From contig CM064715.1 of assembly GCA_032717465.1 (NCBI GenBank), forward strand, positions 37,959,604 through 38,023,603: a stretch of DNA of 64,000 nt, in the 5' to 3' direction. This stretch comes from Coenobita brevimanus (lineage: Eukaryota; Arthropoda; Malacostraca; Decapoda; Coenobitidae). A program made the translations under genes and the position numbers. Below, in pieces: positions 21,155 through 35,186 of this stretch; positions within the stretch are counted from its first letter, which is position 1; every line of letters begins with the position of its first letter. The notes beneath the pieces are model-generated. The model was not told where the DNA came from, did not search any database, and was given only the letters and a program-made list of their open reading frames with translations.

Positions 21155-22009
21155 AACACACTGTATAATGACAGTCTGTGGCTTGCACGGAATCCTGCGT
21201 TGTAATATGTTGATCCAAATGAAGATAAGGATATAGAACTGCTAATAATACTAGCATATTCATTAACAGTGCATACTGTCAGACTGGTAATAAAGACAAA
21301 CTAACCAAGACTGACAGGTGCGTGAGAGCTGCAACGCTCCCACTATATGTTCCATGATATATTTTGATGGTTTAACATGGGCTGGTTATATTTTCAATAT
21401 GATATTATTGTTCATCAGTATGTTGGTTAATGCCATAACTGGAGGAACAAGAACCTCTACATTGACACTAGAACGCATCAGCGATACAGTATAGGGCATA
21501 AGCGGCCTCCTCCCCTGTAACTGGTATCCAACACATGATTATCTTTTTCATTAACGAAAATATCACTGGGTGTCGAAACCGCATGACTATTACTAATACT
21601 TTATGTAAATAAGTAGTGTAGGTTGGATAACGTAGTCCGTACTGTGAGCTGGTTACGTAGTACTACTGCACTTGTATTTTGACCAAGAATTAAATTTGGG
21701 TTAAACATATACAGTATATGGAACGCCATTAGCACAAGTTGATCATGTGTGTGTGTCTACTAATACGTAGCCGAGGAGTTGAGAGAGTCGAGGTGATGGG
21801 ACAGGCGTAATGTCCGTTAACGAGGAAAGGGGTATTCTTATTGGTATAATTTATCGTGGGTAATTGATCGTCTATAGAAAATGAACAATAACTGCAAAGG
21901 TTTCTTATTATCAAAGATGCAAGATATCACTGACATCCTATGAATTAACCTGTAATGGCTAAGAATATAGGGTAAACGACGAGACCCCACCACCCTCTTC
22001 CTTTCACTT
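20226..22009. other. Element X interior, AT-rich, no gene seen
   Basis: About 1.8 kb with no supportable frame. Contains a CA microsatellite (21083-21148) and otherwise featureless AT-rich DNA. Confidence 0.6.
21083..21148. repeat. (CA)n microsatellite
   Basis: About 33 CA units ending in CACAAACACAAACACAC. Confidence 0.95.
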
Positions 22010-22231
22010 ACAAGACAAGATAAAGAAGATTATTATATATAACTCAGATTCTATAATTTGTATAGTGCACAGCTCACTATCCCATACATTCACATAATAT
22101 TTACAATATCATATCATAATATTATAAGCATATAATATGAGTCAGAGGATGAAGCTTGGCGAGTCAAGATATACTCGGGCATGTACACATGAACACACAC
22201 AGATGCGCTGTTGCCACATCAGCCATATCTC
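22010..22231 (-). repeat. Right inverted repeat of element X
   Basis: Reverse complement of 17042-17285. Ends in CAGCCATATCTCGGG. Confidence 0.85.
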
Positions 22232-22273
22232 GGGACTAAGTGGTCCAGGCGGAAATCTTGGCAACTGTATGTA

Positions 22274-22560
22274 CAGCCGACCACACAAATTCGTCCCTCT
22301 GAACATGCACGTAGTATAGCAGATGATCTGGTATCACTGTCATGGGAAGAGTTGACAGGTAGGCTGTAATTTGAGAAGCCGACTCTTAAGATACTCGGTG
22401 AATTGTGTATAGGAATATATTCTATATGTAGCTACTCTTTTATATTTAAGAAATATTAGAAACAGAATGTGTTATGGGATAACAAGATATATTAGAGATC
22501 AACAAGTTAGGAAAAATAAAACCTTAATCGTGAACCGGACTACTTTTACAGATCCCACCC

Positions 22561-22606
<46 letters not shown>
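22274..22606 (+). repeat. Left inverted repeat of element Y, ending in (CT)n
   Basis: Reverse complement of 25451-25773; the inner end is a CT microsatellite (22564-22606). Confidence 0.9.
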
Positions 22607-22611
<5 letters not shown>

Positions 22612-23569
22612 TATGTCTCTTTCTCTCTGTCACTCTCTCGTGAATATGTAGCGCTTTTCCATTTTCTTTGTCTCATTCGTAAGGCCCTGAAAAGACGTTA
22701 AATTTAGGTCGTGTGTCTAGGGTGAAGCTGCATTATAATTTCTTATAATCTTTAGAACGATTGAGAAGACTAGTATAAACTTAATTAAAGAAATGAAATA
22801 AGCTTTTTAGGTTACTCATTTCCTTTGCTTAAACGCCTGATATTTCATTTGTTTCCCTATTTTGTAAAAAAGGTTTAAAATAATTTCTCTTGTGTTTTTG
22901 TAATACATCGTATTATATTTTGTGCCAATAATTGTTTTTATGATTTATTCAAAATTCTGTCTTTTACAGATCTTTACTAAATATGCTATACCTAGTCTAT
23001 TCTTAATCTCATAACACTGATGTATTGGAACGTAAGTTTCTTTTTGTGTGTCACACAGCGCTATCCTATTTTAGTCACGTCATGCTTTGTTCACGAAGCG
23101 TTGTTTGAAGAGAAGCATAAATGCATACGACAGGCTTTGCTCATGAAGAGGCAAAGTTTGCCAAGCAAAGCTCACTGGTCTCGACGGGACCTAATACGAC
23201 GAAGTCAACGTTAAGGAAATGAATAACATATATTAATGAGTACTTTATCAAGAAAGACTTTTATATTACATAGACATATTGATGATAATCGTTTTCATCT
23301 TATGCTAAATGTTTTGTGTATTTGGTTATTAAGGGAAAAATTTGGTTATTTACAGTTTTATTACTTATTACAATTATATTTGAAACAAATTACAATGCAA
23401 ATTATATGTGCATACATGTGTATGCAAAATAAATCCAAATGTAATACAACAAATTTAACTTATTTTTTACTTTTATAACTAGTCATAACTAAAAATAATG
23501 GGTGATTTTCATACTGGATGCAAGTGATAAGGTTGCATGTTACAGTCTTACTGAAAAATTAATTACAGG
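22607..23569. other. Element Y interior, no gene seen
   Basis: AT-rich DNA between the left inverted repeat and the 3' end of the transposase. The frame at 23236-23478 is low-complexity and unsupported. Confidence 0.5.
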
Positions 23570-25118
<1,549 letters not shown>

Positions 25119-25445
25119 TACTGATAACGTCCTGTTATTACCTCGATAAGAATTCGTCGTGTTCTAGGTTACAGCGTTCCCTATCCTCAAGTTAACACTT
25201 CTGTTTCAGATATATTACCCGATTCATGAACGTTTCAAAGCAGCGAACAAAATGAAGCAAATGAAAAGGATTCATCTCTATGCTCGTTCCATAATAAATA
25301 TTGTATTCTACCAGGATTAGATATATATTATGATATGAAATACGCATTCGTATTATTGCATCGAAATCAATTCTTTGATCACAAGCTTCACATGCTCGAG
25401 AAATCGTATGGAACTCTTTAAAACCAGCTTCATTTCCTTTGGTCG

Positions 25446-25450
<5 letters not shown>
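25119..25450. other. Element Y 5' region, no gene seen
   Basis: Sequence upstream of the transposase start up to the AG microsatellite. It presumably holds its promoter, but no motif is clear. Confidence 0.4.
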
Positions 25451-25487
<37 letters not shown>

Positions 25488-25773
25488 GGGTGGGATCTGT
25501 AAAAGTAGTCCGGTTCACGATTAAAGTTTTATTTTTCCTAACTTGTTGATCTCTAATATATCTTGTTATCCCATAACACATTCTGTTTCTAATATTTCTT
25601 AAATATAAAAGAGTAGCTACATATAGAATATATTCCTATACACAATTTACCGAGTATCTTAGAGTCGGCTTCTCAAATTACAGCCTACCTGTCAACTCTT
25701 CCCATGACAGTGATACCAGATCATCTGCTATACTACGTGCATGTTCAGAGGGACGAATTTGTGTGGTCGGCTG
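25451..25773 (-). repeat. Right inverted repeat of element Y, starting at (AG)n
   Basis: Matches the reverse complement of 22274-22606. AG microsatellite at 25451-25484. Confidence 0.9.
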
Positions 25774-25854
25774 TACATCTTTTCCCTATGCGGCAAAGCG
25801 CGATGCGGCATCTGTGTTTATCTATGGTCCTAAGTCTGTTGGAAGAATCCCTTC

Positions 25855-27912
25855 TGTAATGCTAGGTGAAATTAGGCTCGACTTCTCGTTCCTATTACGC
25901 CTAACGTGGAGCGGGGTCCTCATTCGAGACCGGAGCTTAGTGCAATTAAGAGAGGCAGGACACAAAAACTCTAGGCAACAACCTTTACACGTATATTACC
26001 ACAATCAGACACAGGACAAGTCAGCAGATATTACAGCACAATACATAGCAATATAAAACCTTATCTAGGATATGGGTATCTCGCAGGATACTTGCTTCTC
26101 TGACAGTAATAACAACACAATCAATCCTAGTGTATCAAGGGTGCAGTGAATATAGGCGCGCGCGGGAGGCGCGGGGGGGGGGGAGTCTCACGAGGAGGGG
26201 ATAGGGGAGGGTGCGGGGAGTGACTTGTGACTGCTAGGGGAAAGTTATGGTAATACTGGAGAGAAGCGGATATTAGCAGTGAAGCATAGCCTATACGTTT
26301 TCCACTAGCCAAGGGACTTTGGTAATTGATTTTATTCTTGATTCACACTTACTCGGGATATTGGGATGAGAGAGAGTGATATACAAGATTTATGGGCAGC
26401 GTGGGGGGGGGGGGAAGGGAATACCATTAATACTCTCCTTCATAAGATTCCTTTAGAGCTCACAGTATTAGGGGTATGTCACTACAGAGGAATCTCCAGG
26501 CGGCAAAGGCTTACTAATTGTATGTAAGGGACGTCACTCATAAAGATAGTTCCTCAGATCCTGTTCCACACACTCGTCCTTTAGTTTCTCACTAGGATCA
26601 TACTCGCCCCGATATTCACTATATTAAGTCACTGCACAATACTATACTAGGGGAAATCACACTTAACCTAAATCACTCATACTGCAGCATCACACGTATT
26701 CATCATGGGGATAGGCGGGAACATGCCGTCGGTGGTCTTGCCGGGCTGGGGGCACCGCCAATGCGAGGCGTGCCAAGAGGGCACGGGACAACTCGTAAGG
26801 GCGTCCTCTTGCGTCCTGGGCTACCCATGGCTTCCAGGCTGGGCTCAGGAGTGTGGCCCTCGGGACTGGGGCCAAATAGCTCCAGGAACCTCTGTTGTAA
26901 GTCTCGGCCTGTAGTGAGAGCCTTACGGCGTTGTGGGGGCGTAGGGAGATCGCACCCGGGCGTCCTGGGGAGAATTGAGAGAGACTGCGGACTGCGGTCT
27001 CCAGCGTCTAGGAGCGCCGACAGAGGAGGGCTGCGGCATCGACTTCCACTGGGGCCCATCAGGTGCGTCTGCTCTAGAGCCAGATGTAGGGAGCAGAGGC
27101 CAGGGGAGGCTGTGAGGCCTGTCTGGGTCACTCTGGGATGGGAGGCCTGGGCTCTAGTCTCCTGCCGTAGTGACGTCTCTCTCCTTACCTCTTTCTGTGT
27201 ACCCTCGGAGCGACAATAGATCGTCTCACGAGGAAGGGAGCGACAATAGGCCGTCTCTACCAGGACACTTTCGGAGCAACAATAGGTCGCCTCACGAGGA
27301 GGGGAGCAACAATAGGCCGTCTCTACCGGAGCACTTTTGGAGCGACAATAGGTCGTCTTACGAGGGTGGGAGAGACAATAGGTCGTCTTACGAGGGTGGG
27401 AGCGACAATAGGCCGTCTCTACCGAAGCACTGTCAGAGCAACAATAGGCCATCTCTACCGGAACACTTTCGGAGCGACAATAGGCCGTCTCTACCGGAAC
27501 ACTTTCGGAGCGACAATAGGCCGTCTCTACCGGAACACTTTCGGAGTGACAATAGGCCGTCTCTACCGGAGCACTTTCGGAGCGACAATAGGTCATCTCA
27601 CGAAGAGGGGCGCCATCTGGAGTGCCTATGACAACTCCTCCCCTAGCTGGCTCAACAATCCCACTCTGTGAAGGTAGTGTCTTTCTCCTACGGCGGCGAC
27701 TGCGGGGTGGCTGCGTGACATAGGGGTGCACGGCCCGGGCTGACATATGTCGCTGTTGCCGGGAGTGGTTCTGACTGGTGGCGGCTACCCCGTGGGGTCC
27801 GTGTGGGGGTGTTGGTACATTCCCGGGCATACTGGGCTGTATTTTGCTTGCCCCGTTGTCGGGTTCACTATGGTATATTTCGGGGGCACTGTTCTTTAAG
27901 TCACGCATTTTA
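25855..27912 (-). repeat. 3' LTR of element A copy 2
   Basis: 2,058 bases, plus strand TGTAATGC...GCATTTTA. Followed by the polypurine tract (27913-27926, read on the minus strand). Confidence 0.92.
27209..27606. repeat. LTR minisatellite in 3' LTR of element A copy 2
   Basis: Same unit family as 6700-7090, but with a different order and number of units: several successive TACCGGAACACTTTCG-type units rather than the alternating pattern. The array has expanded or contracted since insertion. Confidence 0.9.
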
Positions 27913-28171
27913 CCACTCTCCCCCTGTAAAAAGTCACGTCCTCGTGGCTGGAGGTGGAACGCTTGTGTGTTGGAGGTGGTGTACACGGGCTGGAGGTGTT
28001 GCAGCGCAGTTTGCCAGGCAACGGTGTAGGGGTTTTCTTCTTGTTCCGGGTCGCTGGTGAGGAAGAGTGTGGAGGCAGTGGTGGTAGACTGGAGGAGGGT
28101 TAGCAGGTGGTGTGGCCCACGGAGTCTGTGGTTCCTGCCAAGGGTAGGCGCCCATACAGCCCGCTTCACTC

Positions 28172-28829
28172 TCATCTTGCTTGGTGTGGCTGTTGGTGTG
28201 GTTGGAAGCTGAATGCTGGATACTGAGGGTAAGGGCCGGGTTTTGTGCCATGGTAATGCGGCATTGAATCTCTGGGGAGTACAGGTAGAAGAGATTTGGG
28301 CCTGATGTAGCTTGATGGTGTGAAGTCGTGGAGAGGTGGGTGGTGTAGGGGTGTGTGTGTATCAGGCAGGCAGGCGTGAGAGGCGGCCCGAACGGGTAGT
28401 GGTGGTCTTGAGGGTCGGGGTGGGGGGAGAAGTGGGCGTATGGGGTGGGCGGGTTGTTTTGCATGTTGTGGGCGTGGTGGGGCGTGGTGTTGGCGGAGTG
28501 GGTGTGCAGATGGTGGGTGGGGAAGAGGGGGTGGTAGTGGGTTGTGGTGAGGGCGTGGTGGCGTGGGCGGAAGAGGTGGGAGTGGGCATTGAGGGGGGGG
28601 GAATGGAGGGAAGGGGTGAGGGTGAGGGATGGGTGGCGGGGGAGGTGTCAGGTGAGATGCTGGGGGTGATGGCAGCCGGGGAGGTGAAGGTGGTAGGGGG
28701 GGGTGGAGTGGGAGGGTGAGGAGGAAACATAGCACTCATATGTGACTGCAGAGGGTGGTGCGGGGGCTGGAGGGGGCTGGGGGTGTGGGGCCAGGGTGGG
28801 GGAGGTGGGCGTGGGGAAAGGTTGCACAT
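28172..28829 (-). pseudogene. Proline-rich C-terminal extension (element A copy 2)
   Basis: Counterpart of 370-1026, the same G/T-rich plus strand. Translation is uncertain. Confidence 0.35.
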
Positions 28830-29427
28830 GACGGCTGCGGAGGGTACAGGGAGTGCCGTGATAGTCTATGACCACCTGGTATGGGTTGGGGACTCGGGTG
28901 ATTGTGTGTGGCCCTGTGAAGCGGGGGGCAAGCTTGTGGGGAGTGGGGAGCTGGGCGACGACGACTGTGTCACCCGGGTTGAAGGGGTTGGAGGCTGTGT
29001 CGGGTCCAAGGTCCAGATTCTTTTGTAGGTGGTATATCCGCCCTTTTAGCAGGTGTAGCGGGTCTGTAGTGGGAGCGGAAACGGGCGGCTGCAGGTTGTG
29101 CCGTAGGGGTACTAGGAGGGGAGTTTCCCCAAAGATTCTTTCGTGGGGGGAAACCCCGTCTTCTCGGGGGCATGAATTCATGCCCCACTGGACAATTTTT
29201 ACATGTGCCGGCCAATCGTCATCTTTTGTAGCCTCGATTCGGGTGCGTAGCTGATTGATAAGGGTACGATGGCTACGTTCACATACGGCGTTCCCTTGAG
29301 GCCAGTATGGTAAGGAGTGGGAGATCTTATATCCGAAAATCCTGGCTAGCTCCTCCCAGACTTTTCTGGAGAACTCGGGGGCATTATCGGAATGGATGGC
29401 TTGTGGGATGCCAAAGTAAGGGAACAC
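28648..29427 (-). pseudogene. Integrase second half (element A copy 2)
   Basis: Catalytic Asp in HSDNAPEF and Glu in NAVCERSHRTL, 35 residues apart, then the C-terminal SH3-like segment. It retains the basic residues after Glu that copy 1 has lost. A frameshift near 29413-29443 separates it from the first half. Confidence 0.82.
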
Positions 29428-30332
29428 ATTTGGAGAAGGGCATGTGCGACAGCGACGGCATGATGTTCCTTAGCCGGGCAGGCTACTACGAATTTGGAGT
29501 ACGTGTCTACAAAAGTGACCACGTATTTATATCCAGATTTAGGGGGAAGAGGGCCTACTACGTCGATCGCCAGGAGTTGCCAGGGTTTGTGGGCGGTGAT
29601 ATGGCCCGATGGCCCAGCGGTCCGGGTGATATCTTTTCCAAGCGCACAGGCGGCGCAAGTCTGGATAATTTCCTTGGCGAGGGTGGAGGGATTTGGGGCC
29701 CAGTAAATATCGTTGAACACCTGTAATAATTTTTTAGTGCCCAAGTGGATGCCATTGTGGGCATGGAGGTGGCACAGGGTGTCATGTGCCGCATCGGGGG
29801 TCAAGGGGATATGCCCGGACGGGGTTAGAAGGTGGTCGCCCTGTCGGCATAGCTTAGGGAATAGGTGAGCAGGGATCCAGGGGGGCCGTTCCTTGTGGTG
29901 CCAGAGTTGTAGGAAGTCGGGGTCCGGTTGTACCGCATGGATGGGGAGGCGGGAGAGGGCATCTGCATTGGTGTGGAGCTTTCCAGGCCTGTATGAAATC
30001 TCGTACTGAAACTCCTCTAGGGTGTCGCGCCACCGGACGAGTTGGGCATTATGGGAGTCCGATTGGCGCAACCACTGGAGTGATTGGTGGTTGGTGATTA
30101 TCGTAACTTGGGTCCTGGAAAGATAACCCCTAAAATATTGGAGGGCCCAGATTATGCCGAGGCATTCTCGCTTGGTGGCGGCATAATTCTTTTCAGCCGG
30201 GTTCAGAGTGCGACTGGCGCAGGCAATGATGTGTTCTCTGCCGGCCTGTACCTGGGCTAGGACGGTGCCTATCGTGGTAAGGGACACATCCATGTAGAGG
30301 CAAAAAGGGAGGGCATAGTCGGGGAAGGCCAC
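29346..30332 (-). pseudogene. RNase H and N-terminal integrase (element A copy 2)
   Basis: Same as 1543-2529: RNase H with MDVS and KREC but ITNHQ in place of TDH, HHCC zinc region (HLHAHNGIH ... CAAC) and first catalytic Asp in AIDVVGPL. Confidence 0.85.
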
Positions 30333-30377
30333 GATGGGGGCAGAGACGAGCTTGTCTTTGAGCTGTTGAACAGCAGC

Positions 30378-31136
30378 TCACTGGTCCTCGGTCCAGAGGA
30401 AAGGTTCCCCTTTTCGTGTCAAGTCGTGAAGAGGCTTGGCGATCTGCGCGAATCCCTTCACGAAGCGACGGTAATAGGACGTGAGTCCCAGGAAGGCGCG
30501 GACGCTTTGGACACCCTGCGGCAGCGGTATGTCCGCTATGGCACGAAGCTTGTTGGGATCTGGGGAAATTCCTGCTTGGGAAATAGTATGTCCTAGGAAC
30601 GAGACGGTCTTAGCGGCCAGGACACATTTAGAAGGATGTAGCTTGAGGCCTGCCTGGCGAATTCTGGTGAAAACTCGACGGAGGCGCTGCAAGTGGTCGG
30701 CCCAGGTCTGGCTAAAAACAATGACGTTGTCAAGATAAGCTAAACATATTTCCCAACTGAGGCCGCTCAAGACAGATTCCATTAGTCTGGAGAAAGTGGC
30801 AGGGGCGTTGCAGAAGCCGAATGGCAGAACATTAAATCCGTAATGTTTGCCATTACTGGTGGAAAAGGCCGTCTTGCCTCGATGGTCCGGATGGACAGGG
30901 ACCTGCCAGTATCCAGACTGGAGGTCGAGGGAAGAAAACCAAGACGCCCCGTAGAGAGAGTCTAGGGAATCGTCAATGCGGGGGAGGGGGGTGGCATCTT
31001 TAATGGTGACGTCGTTCACACGGCGGTAGTCGATGCAAAATAGCATCTTGCCGTCTTTCTTTTTTACTAGAACAACGGGGGAGGACCATGGGCTGGTGGA
31101 GGGAGAGATAACACCTGCCTCTTCCATTTCGCGCAC
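30378..31136 (-). pseudogene. Reverse transcriptase (element A copy 2)
   Basis: Same motifs as copy 1, including the altered active site YLDNVIVFS and the terminal TGA. Differs from copy 1 at a handful of residues. Confidence 0.9.
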
Positions 31137-31187
31137 CTGGCGGTCCTCCTCTTCTCTCTGTCGGGGGTTCTTACGTTGGGAAGGTTG

Positions 31188-31493
31188 TCATATAGGTGGA
31201 CCTGTTGTATGGATTTCGTGCGACAGGTACGTGGTATGCCCTATATCTGCCGGTCCTGTCGCAAACAAATCCTGGAAATCCAGCAGGCGGCAGCATAAGG
31301 TGTCTGACTGCTGGTTGGAGTGATGGTCAGGGATGGGGCGTAGAGGAGTGGGGAGATGGGAGGAGGATGGGGCACAGGGCTCGGCTTCCTCCATCTCTCT
31401 GATGATAAGCCCTTTGGGGAGGGTGAGAGGGGACGGGGCGAGATTGGCGATGCGGATGGCGGCATGGTGGGGTGGGAGGAAGGTGGGAGACAC
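31188..31493 (-). pseudogene. Protease-RT linker (element A copy 2)
   Basis: Counterpart of 3385-3690 with the LLDFQDLFATGPADIG segment before RT. Confidence 0.55.
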
Positions 31494-31577
31494 AAGGCAG
31501 GCAGAAAGGGGTCTGGAGGGGAGGAGGGGGAGAACAAAAAGGATGGACCTGAGGGTCTGTTAAGGGGCACCCAAGCC

Positions 31578-32162
31578 TCATGGTGGGAGGGGATGGTAAC
31601 AGCGGCAGAGATGGTGGCGGGGAAAGAGGGAGCAGGAGTGGAGTGGAAAGGCACGGGAGGGGGAGGAGAGGGGGGGCGGAAAAAGGGGGGGAGAAGGGGG
31701 GCACTGGGGGGAGGAAGAGGGCGAATCCTCCAGCCGGGGCCACGGCGTACATGTGCAAACGGCTGGGGAGGAACAGGGTGGGGGGCGGAACTGAAGTTGT
31801 TGGTGGCGACAGTCGATCGTGGCTCCGAGTTTTTGGAGCAAGTCTAGCCCTAAATACCCGTCATAACTCTGGCAGGAGGAATAAAAAATGATGAATGGGT
31901 GTTGGGTGGACACCGGCTGGTGGGTGTTGACCCATAGGGCCTGAGTTTCCCCACGGATGGGCAGGGGGCCATCCCCCGCGTCCACAAGGTGAGTGGTAGT
32001 AGGGTGGAGTGGGCCAAACCGCGATTTGTAGCGGGAGAAATAGTGGCTGTAAAGGCAGGACCTGGCAGCTCCCGTATCGACTAGTAGTCTGGCCTTCACG
32101 CCGTTTATTTTCATCTTGTGGTATACTGGGGGGCGATACTTAGGGGTAATGGCCCCCGCCAC
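31578..32162 (-). pseudogene. Aspartic protease (element A copy 2)
   Basis: LLVDTGAARSCLY active site and YLGLDLLQKLG motif as in copy 1. The proline-rich C-terminal tail is four residues shorter. Confidence 0.8.
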
Positions 32163-32398
32163 CGTGGGTTGGTGCGGGGGCGGGCCTAAAAATCCAGCTG
32201 GCTAAGGCTTTTGTTCTCCTGTTCCTGCTCCAGTTCTCCTGAATGGGGCTCGTCCACGGGCGTCAGCTCGTCCCCTGGGGCCTCGCCTTCTAAGGCAGAC
32301 ACTTTACGCGAACCCGGGGCTGTGATTCTGCGGCGAGCAGCTTTAAGCTGGTCCCGTATGTCATGAAGGGGGCAGCGGGAGTTGCAGGCTGTGAATTC

Positions 32399-33075
32399 TC
32401 ACGGGTTGATAAGAATTAGGTTTGGGTTTTCTTGCAGGGCGGGGCGCCGACGGGATGGGTGTGCCCTAAGCGGGCTAGGCACCGGGGTCGGGCTGGTGTG
32501 AGGCAGAGGTGGACGTTGGGTGGCTGGGGGAGCTGGGGGTCGGGTGGGGAATTTCTTAACAACATTGATTTGCTGCGGAGAAGGGCAGGCGGTCAGGAGG
32601 CGCCACATCAGCTGTATATCTCTATCCATGTCTCCTGTTGGGTCGTGGATAGTGAAGTGTTGTTTAATAACACTTGGGAGTACTCTGAGCAGAGTGTTAA
32701 ATGTATGATGATCCCGGGTTTCCTCATCTGCCTCTGGGTAGACAGCAGTAACCAGGCGTCTTGCCTGTATCAGGGTATTATCTACACCCCGTTGAATGAA
32801 AAACTATCCAATTGGGATAGAGCCACTACTTTCCCTAATGATGGGGTGATGGCTTGTACAGTGAACTTTGTAAAGTTCTGCCAGGTGAGTTCTGGGACGA
32901 TTTTCGGCGCTATGTTCGCCGCCGCTTTACCCAACAGTGGTAGAGTGACTGCAAAGTTTTTATTGGTCATTTTCAAGCCAATATCCAGTAAGGGTTTAAT
33001 TATTGCCAGATATGTGTGTATATCATACTGGTCGGGGTCAAATTTGAGTAACTGAACGTGCGGTTTAGTTGCCAT
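32399..33075 (-). pseudogene. Gag (element A copy 2)
   Basis: Counterpart of 4608-5284: ATG at 33075, frameshift near 32781, no zinc knuckle. The interval 32163-32398 is the gag-PR junction without a recognisable domain. Confidence 0.6.
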
Positions 33076-33116
33076 TTTGCCAAATATTTCCTGGTTACCT
33101 CTTACGCCCGGGTCTA

Positions 33117-33134
33117 GAACCACGCTGGCCACCA
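33117..33134 (-). promoter_or_regulatory. Primer binding site of element A copy 2
   Basis: TGGTGGCCAGCGTGG one base after the 5' LTR end on the minus strand; one substitution relative to copy 1. Confidence 0.5.
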
Positions 33135-33135
33135 G

Positions 33136-35181
33136 TGTAATGCTAGTTGAAATTAGGCTCGACTTCTCGTTCCTATTACACCTAAAGTGGAGTGGGGTCC
33201 TCTTTCGAGACCGGAGCTTAGTGCAATAAAGAGAGGCAGGACACAAAAACTCTAGGCAACAACCTTTACACGTATATTACCACAATCAGACACAGGACAA
33301 GTCAGCAGATATTACAACACAATACATAGCAATATAAAACCTTATCTAGGATATGGGTATCTCGCAGGATACTTGCTTCTCTGACAGTAATGACAACACA
33401 ATCAATCCTAGTGTATCAAGGGTGCAGTGAATATAGGCACGCGCGGGAGGCGCGGGGGGGGGGGGTGAGTCTCACGAGGAGGGGATAGGGGAGGGTGCGG
33501 GGAGTGTCTTGTGACGGCTAGGGGAAAGTTATGGTAATATTGGAGAGAGGCAGATATTAGCAGTGAAGCATAAGTTTTCCACTAGCCAAGGGACTTTGGT
33601 AATTGATTTTATTCTTGATTCACACTTACTCGGGATACTGGGATGAGAGAGAGTGATATACAAGATTTATGGGCAGCATGGGGGGGGGGAAGGGAATACC
33701 ATTAATACTCTCCTTCATAAGATTCCTTTAGAGCTCACAGTATCAGGGGTATGTCACTACAGAGGAATCTCCAGGCGGCACAGGCTTACTAATTGTATGT
33801 AAGGGACGTCACTCATAAAGATAGTTCCTCAGATCCTGTTCCACACACTCGTCCTTTAGTTTCTCACTAGGATCTTACTCTCCCCGATATTCACAATATT
33901 AAGTCACTGCACAATACTATACTAGGGGAAATCACACTTAACCTAAATCACTCATACTGCAGCATCACACGTATTCATCATGGGGATAGGCGGGAACATG
34001 CTGTCGGCGATCCTGCCGGGCTAGGGGCACCGCCAATGTGAGGCATGCCAAGAGGGCACGGGACAACTCGTAAGGGCGTCCTCTCGTGTCCTGGGCTACC
34101 CGTGGCTTCCGGGCTGGGCTCAGGAGTGTGGCCCTCGGGACTGGGGCCGAATAGCTCCAGGAACCTCTGTTTTAAGTCTCGGCCTGTAGTGAGAGCCTTA
34201 CGGCGTCATTGGGGCATAGGGAGATCGCACCCGGGTGTCCTGGGGAGAATCGAGAGAGACTGCGGACTGCAGTCTCCAGCGTCTAGGGGCGCTGACTGAG
34301 GAGGGTTGCAGCATCGACTTCCACTGGGGCCCGTCAGGTGTGTCTGCTCTAGAGCCAGATGTAGGGAGCAGAGGCCAGGGGAGGCTGTGAGGCCTGTCTG
34401 GGTCACTCTGGGATGGGAGGCCTGGGCTCTAGTCTCCTGCCATAGTGACGTCTCTCTCCTTACCTCTTTCTGTGTACCCTCGGAGCGACAATAGATCATC
34501 TCATGAGGAAGGGAGCGACAATAGGCCATCTCTACCAGGACACTTTCGGAGTGACAATAGGTCGTCTCACGAGGAGGGGAGCAACAATAGGCCGTCTCTA
34601 CCGGAGCACTTTCGGAGCGACAATAGGTCTTCTCACGAGGGTGGGAGCGACATTAGGCCGTCTCTACCGAAACACTGTTGGAGCGACAATAGGCCGTCTC
34701 ACGAGGGCGGGAGCGACAATAGGCCGTCTCTACCGGAGCAATGTCAGAGCGACAATAGGCCATCTCTACCGGAACACTTTCGGAGCGACAATAAGCCGTC
34801 TCACGAGGGCGGGAGCGACAATAGGCCGTCTCTACCGGAGCACTTTCGGAGCGACAATAGGCCGTCTCACGAAGAGGGGCACCGTCTGGAGTGCCTATGA
34901 CAACTCCACCCCTAGCTGGGTCAACAATCCCACTCCATGAAGGTAGTGTCTTTCTCCTACGCTGGCGACTGCGGGGTGGCTGCGTGACATAGGGGCACAC
35001 GGCCTGGGCTGACAAATGTCGCTGTTGCCGGAAGTGGTTCTGACTGGTGGCGGCTACCCTATGGGGTCCGTGTGGAGGTGTCGGTACATTCCTGGGCATA
35101 CTGGGCTGTATTTTGCTTGCCCCGTTGTTGGGGGCACTATGGTATATTTCGGGGGCACTGTTCTTTAAGTCACGCATTTTA
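33136..35181 (-). repeat. 5' LTR of element A copy 2
   Basis: 2,046 bases, near-identical to 5345-7393. Includes the minisatellite at 34488-34878. Confidence 0.92.
34488..34878. repeat. LTR minisatellite in 5' LTR of element A copy 2
   Basis: Unit order matches 6700-7090, not 27209-27606, consistent with 1-7393 and 27803-35181 being duplicates of each other. Confidence 0.9.
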
Positions 35182-35186
35182 CCTTC

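Larger units (their letters stand above)
17042..22231 (+). mobile_element. Tc1/mariner-like DNA transposon X with long inverted repeats and split transposase
   Basis: Inverted repeats of about 230 bases (17042-17285 and 22010-22231) bracket a plus-strand DDE transposase in four exon-like blocks. The outer left end is lost in the gap, so the TA target site cannot be checked. At ~5.2 kb it is long for this superfamily (typically 1.3-2.4 kb). The interior is AT-rich and otherwise empty. Confidence 0.75.
25855..35181 (-). mobile_element. Ty3/Gypsy LTR retrotransposon family A, copy 2 (full length)
   Basis: 9,327 bases with both LTRs, bounded by a perfect five-base target duplication CCTTC (25850-25854 and 35182-35186). 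Internal order is as in copy 1. The two LTRs differ by about 3% outside the minisatellite, so the insertion is older than the large duplication. Confidence 0.93.

Noticed and set aside
20950..21263. Thr-His / Cys-Val repeat frames
   Set aside because: Translation of a CA microsatellite.
22231..22273. Possible third element between X and Y
   Set aside because: Only ~40 bases; weak resemblance to sequence right of Y is not convincing.
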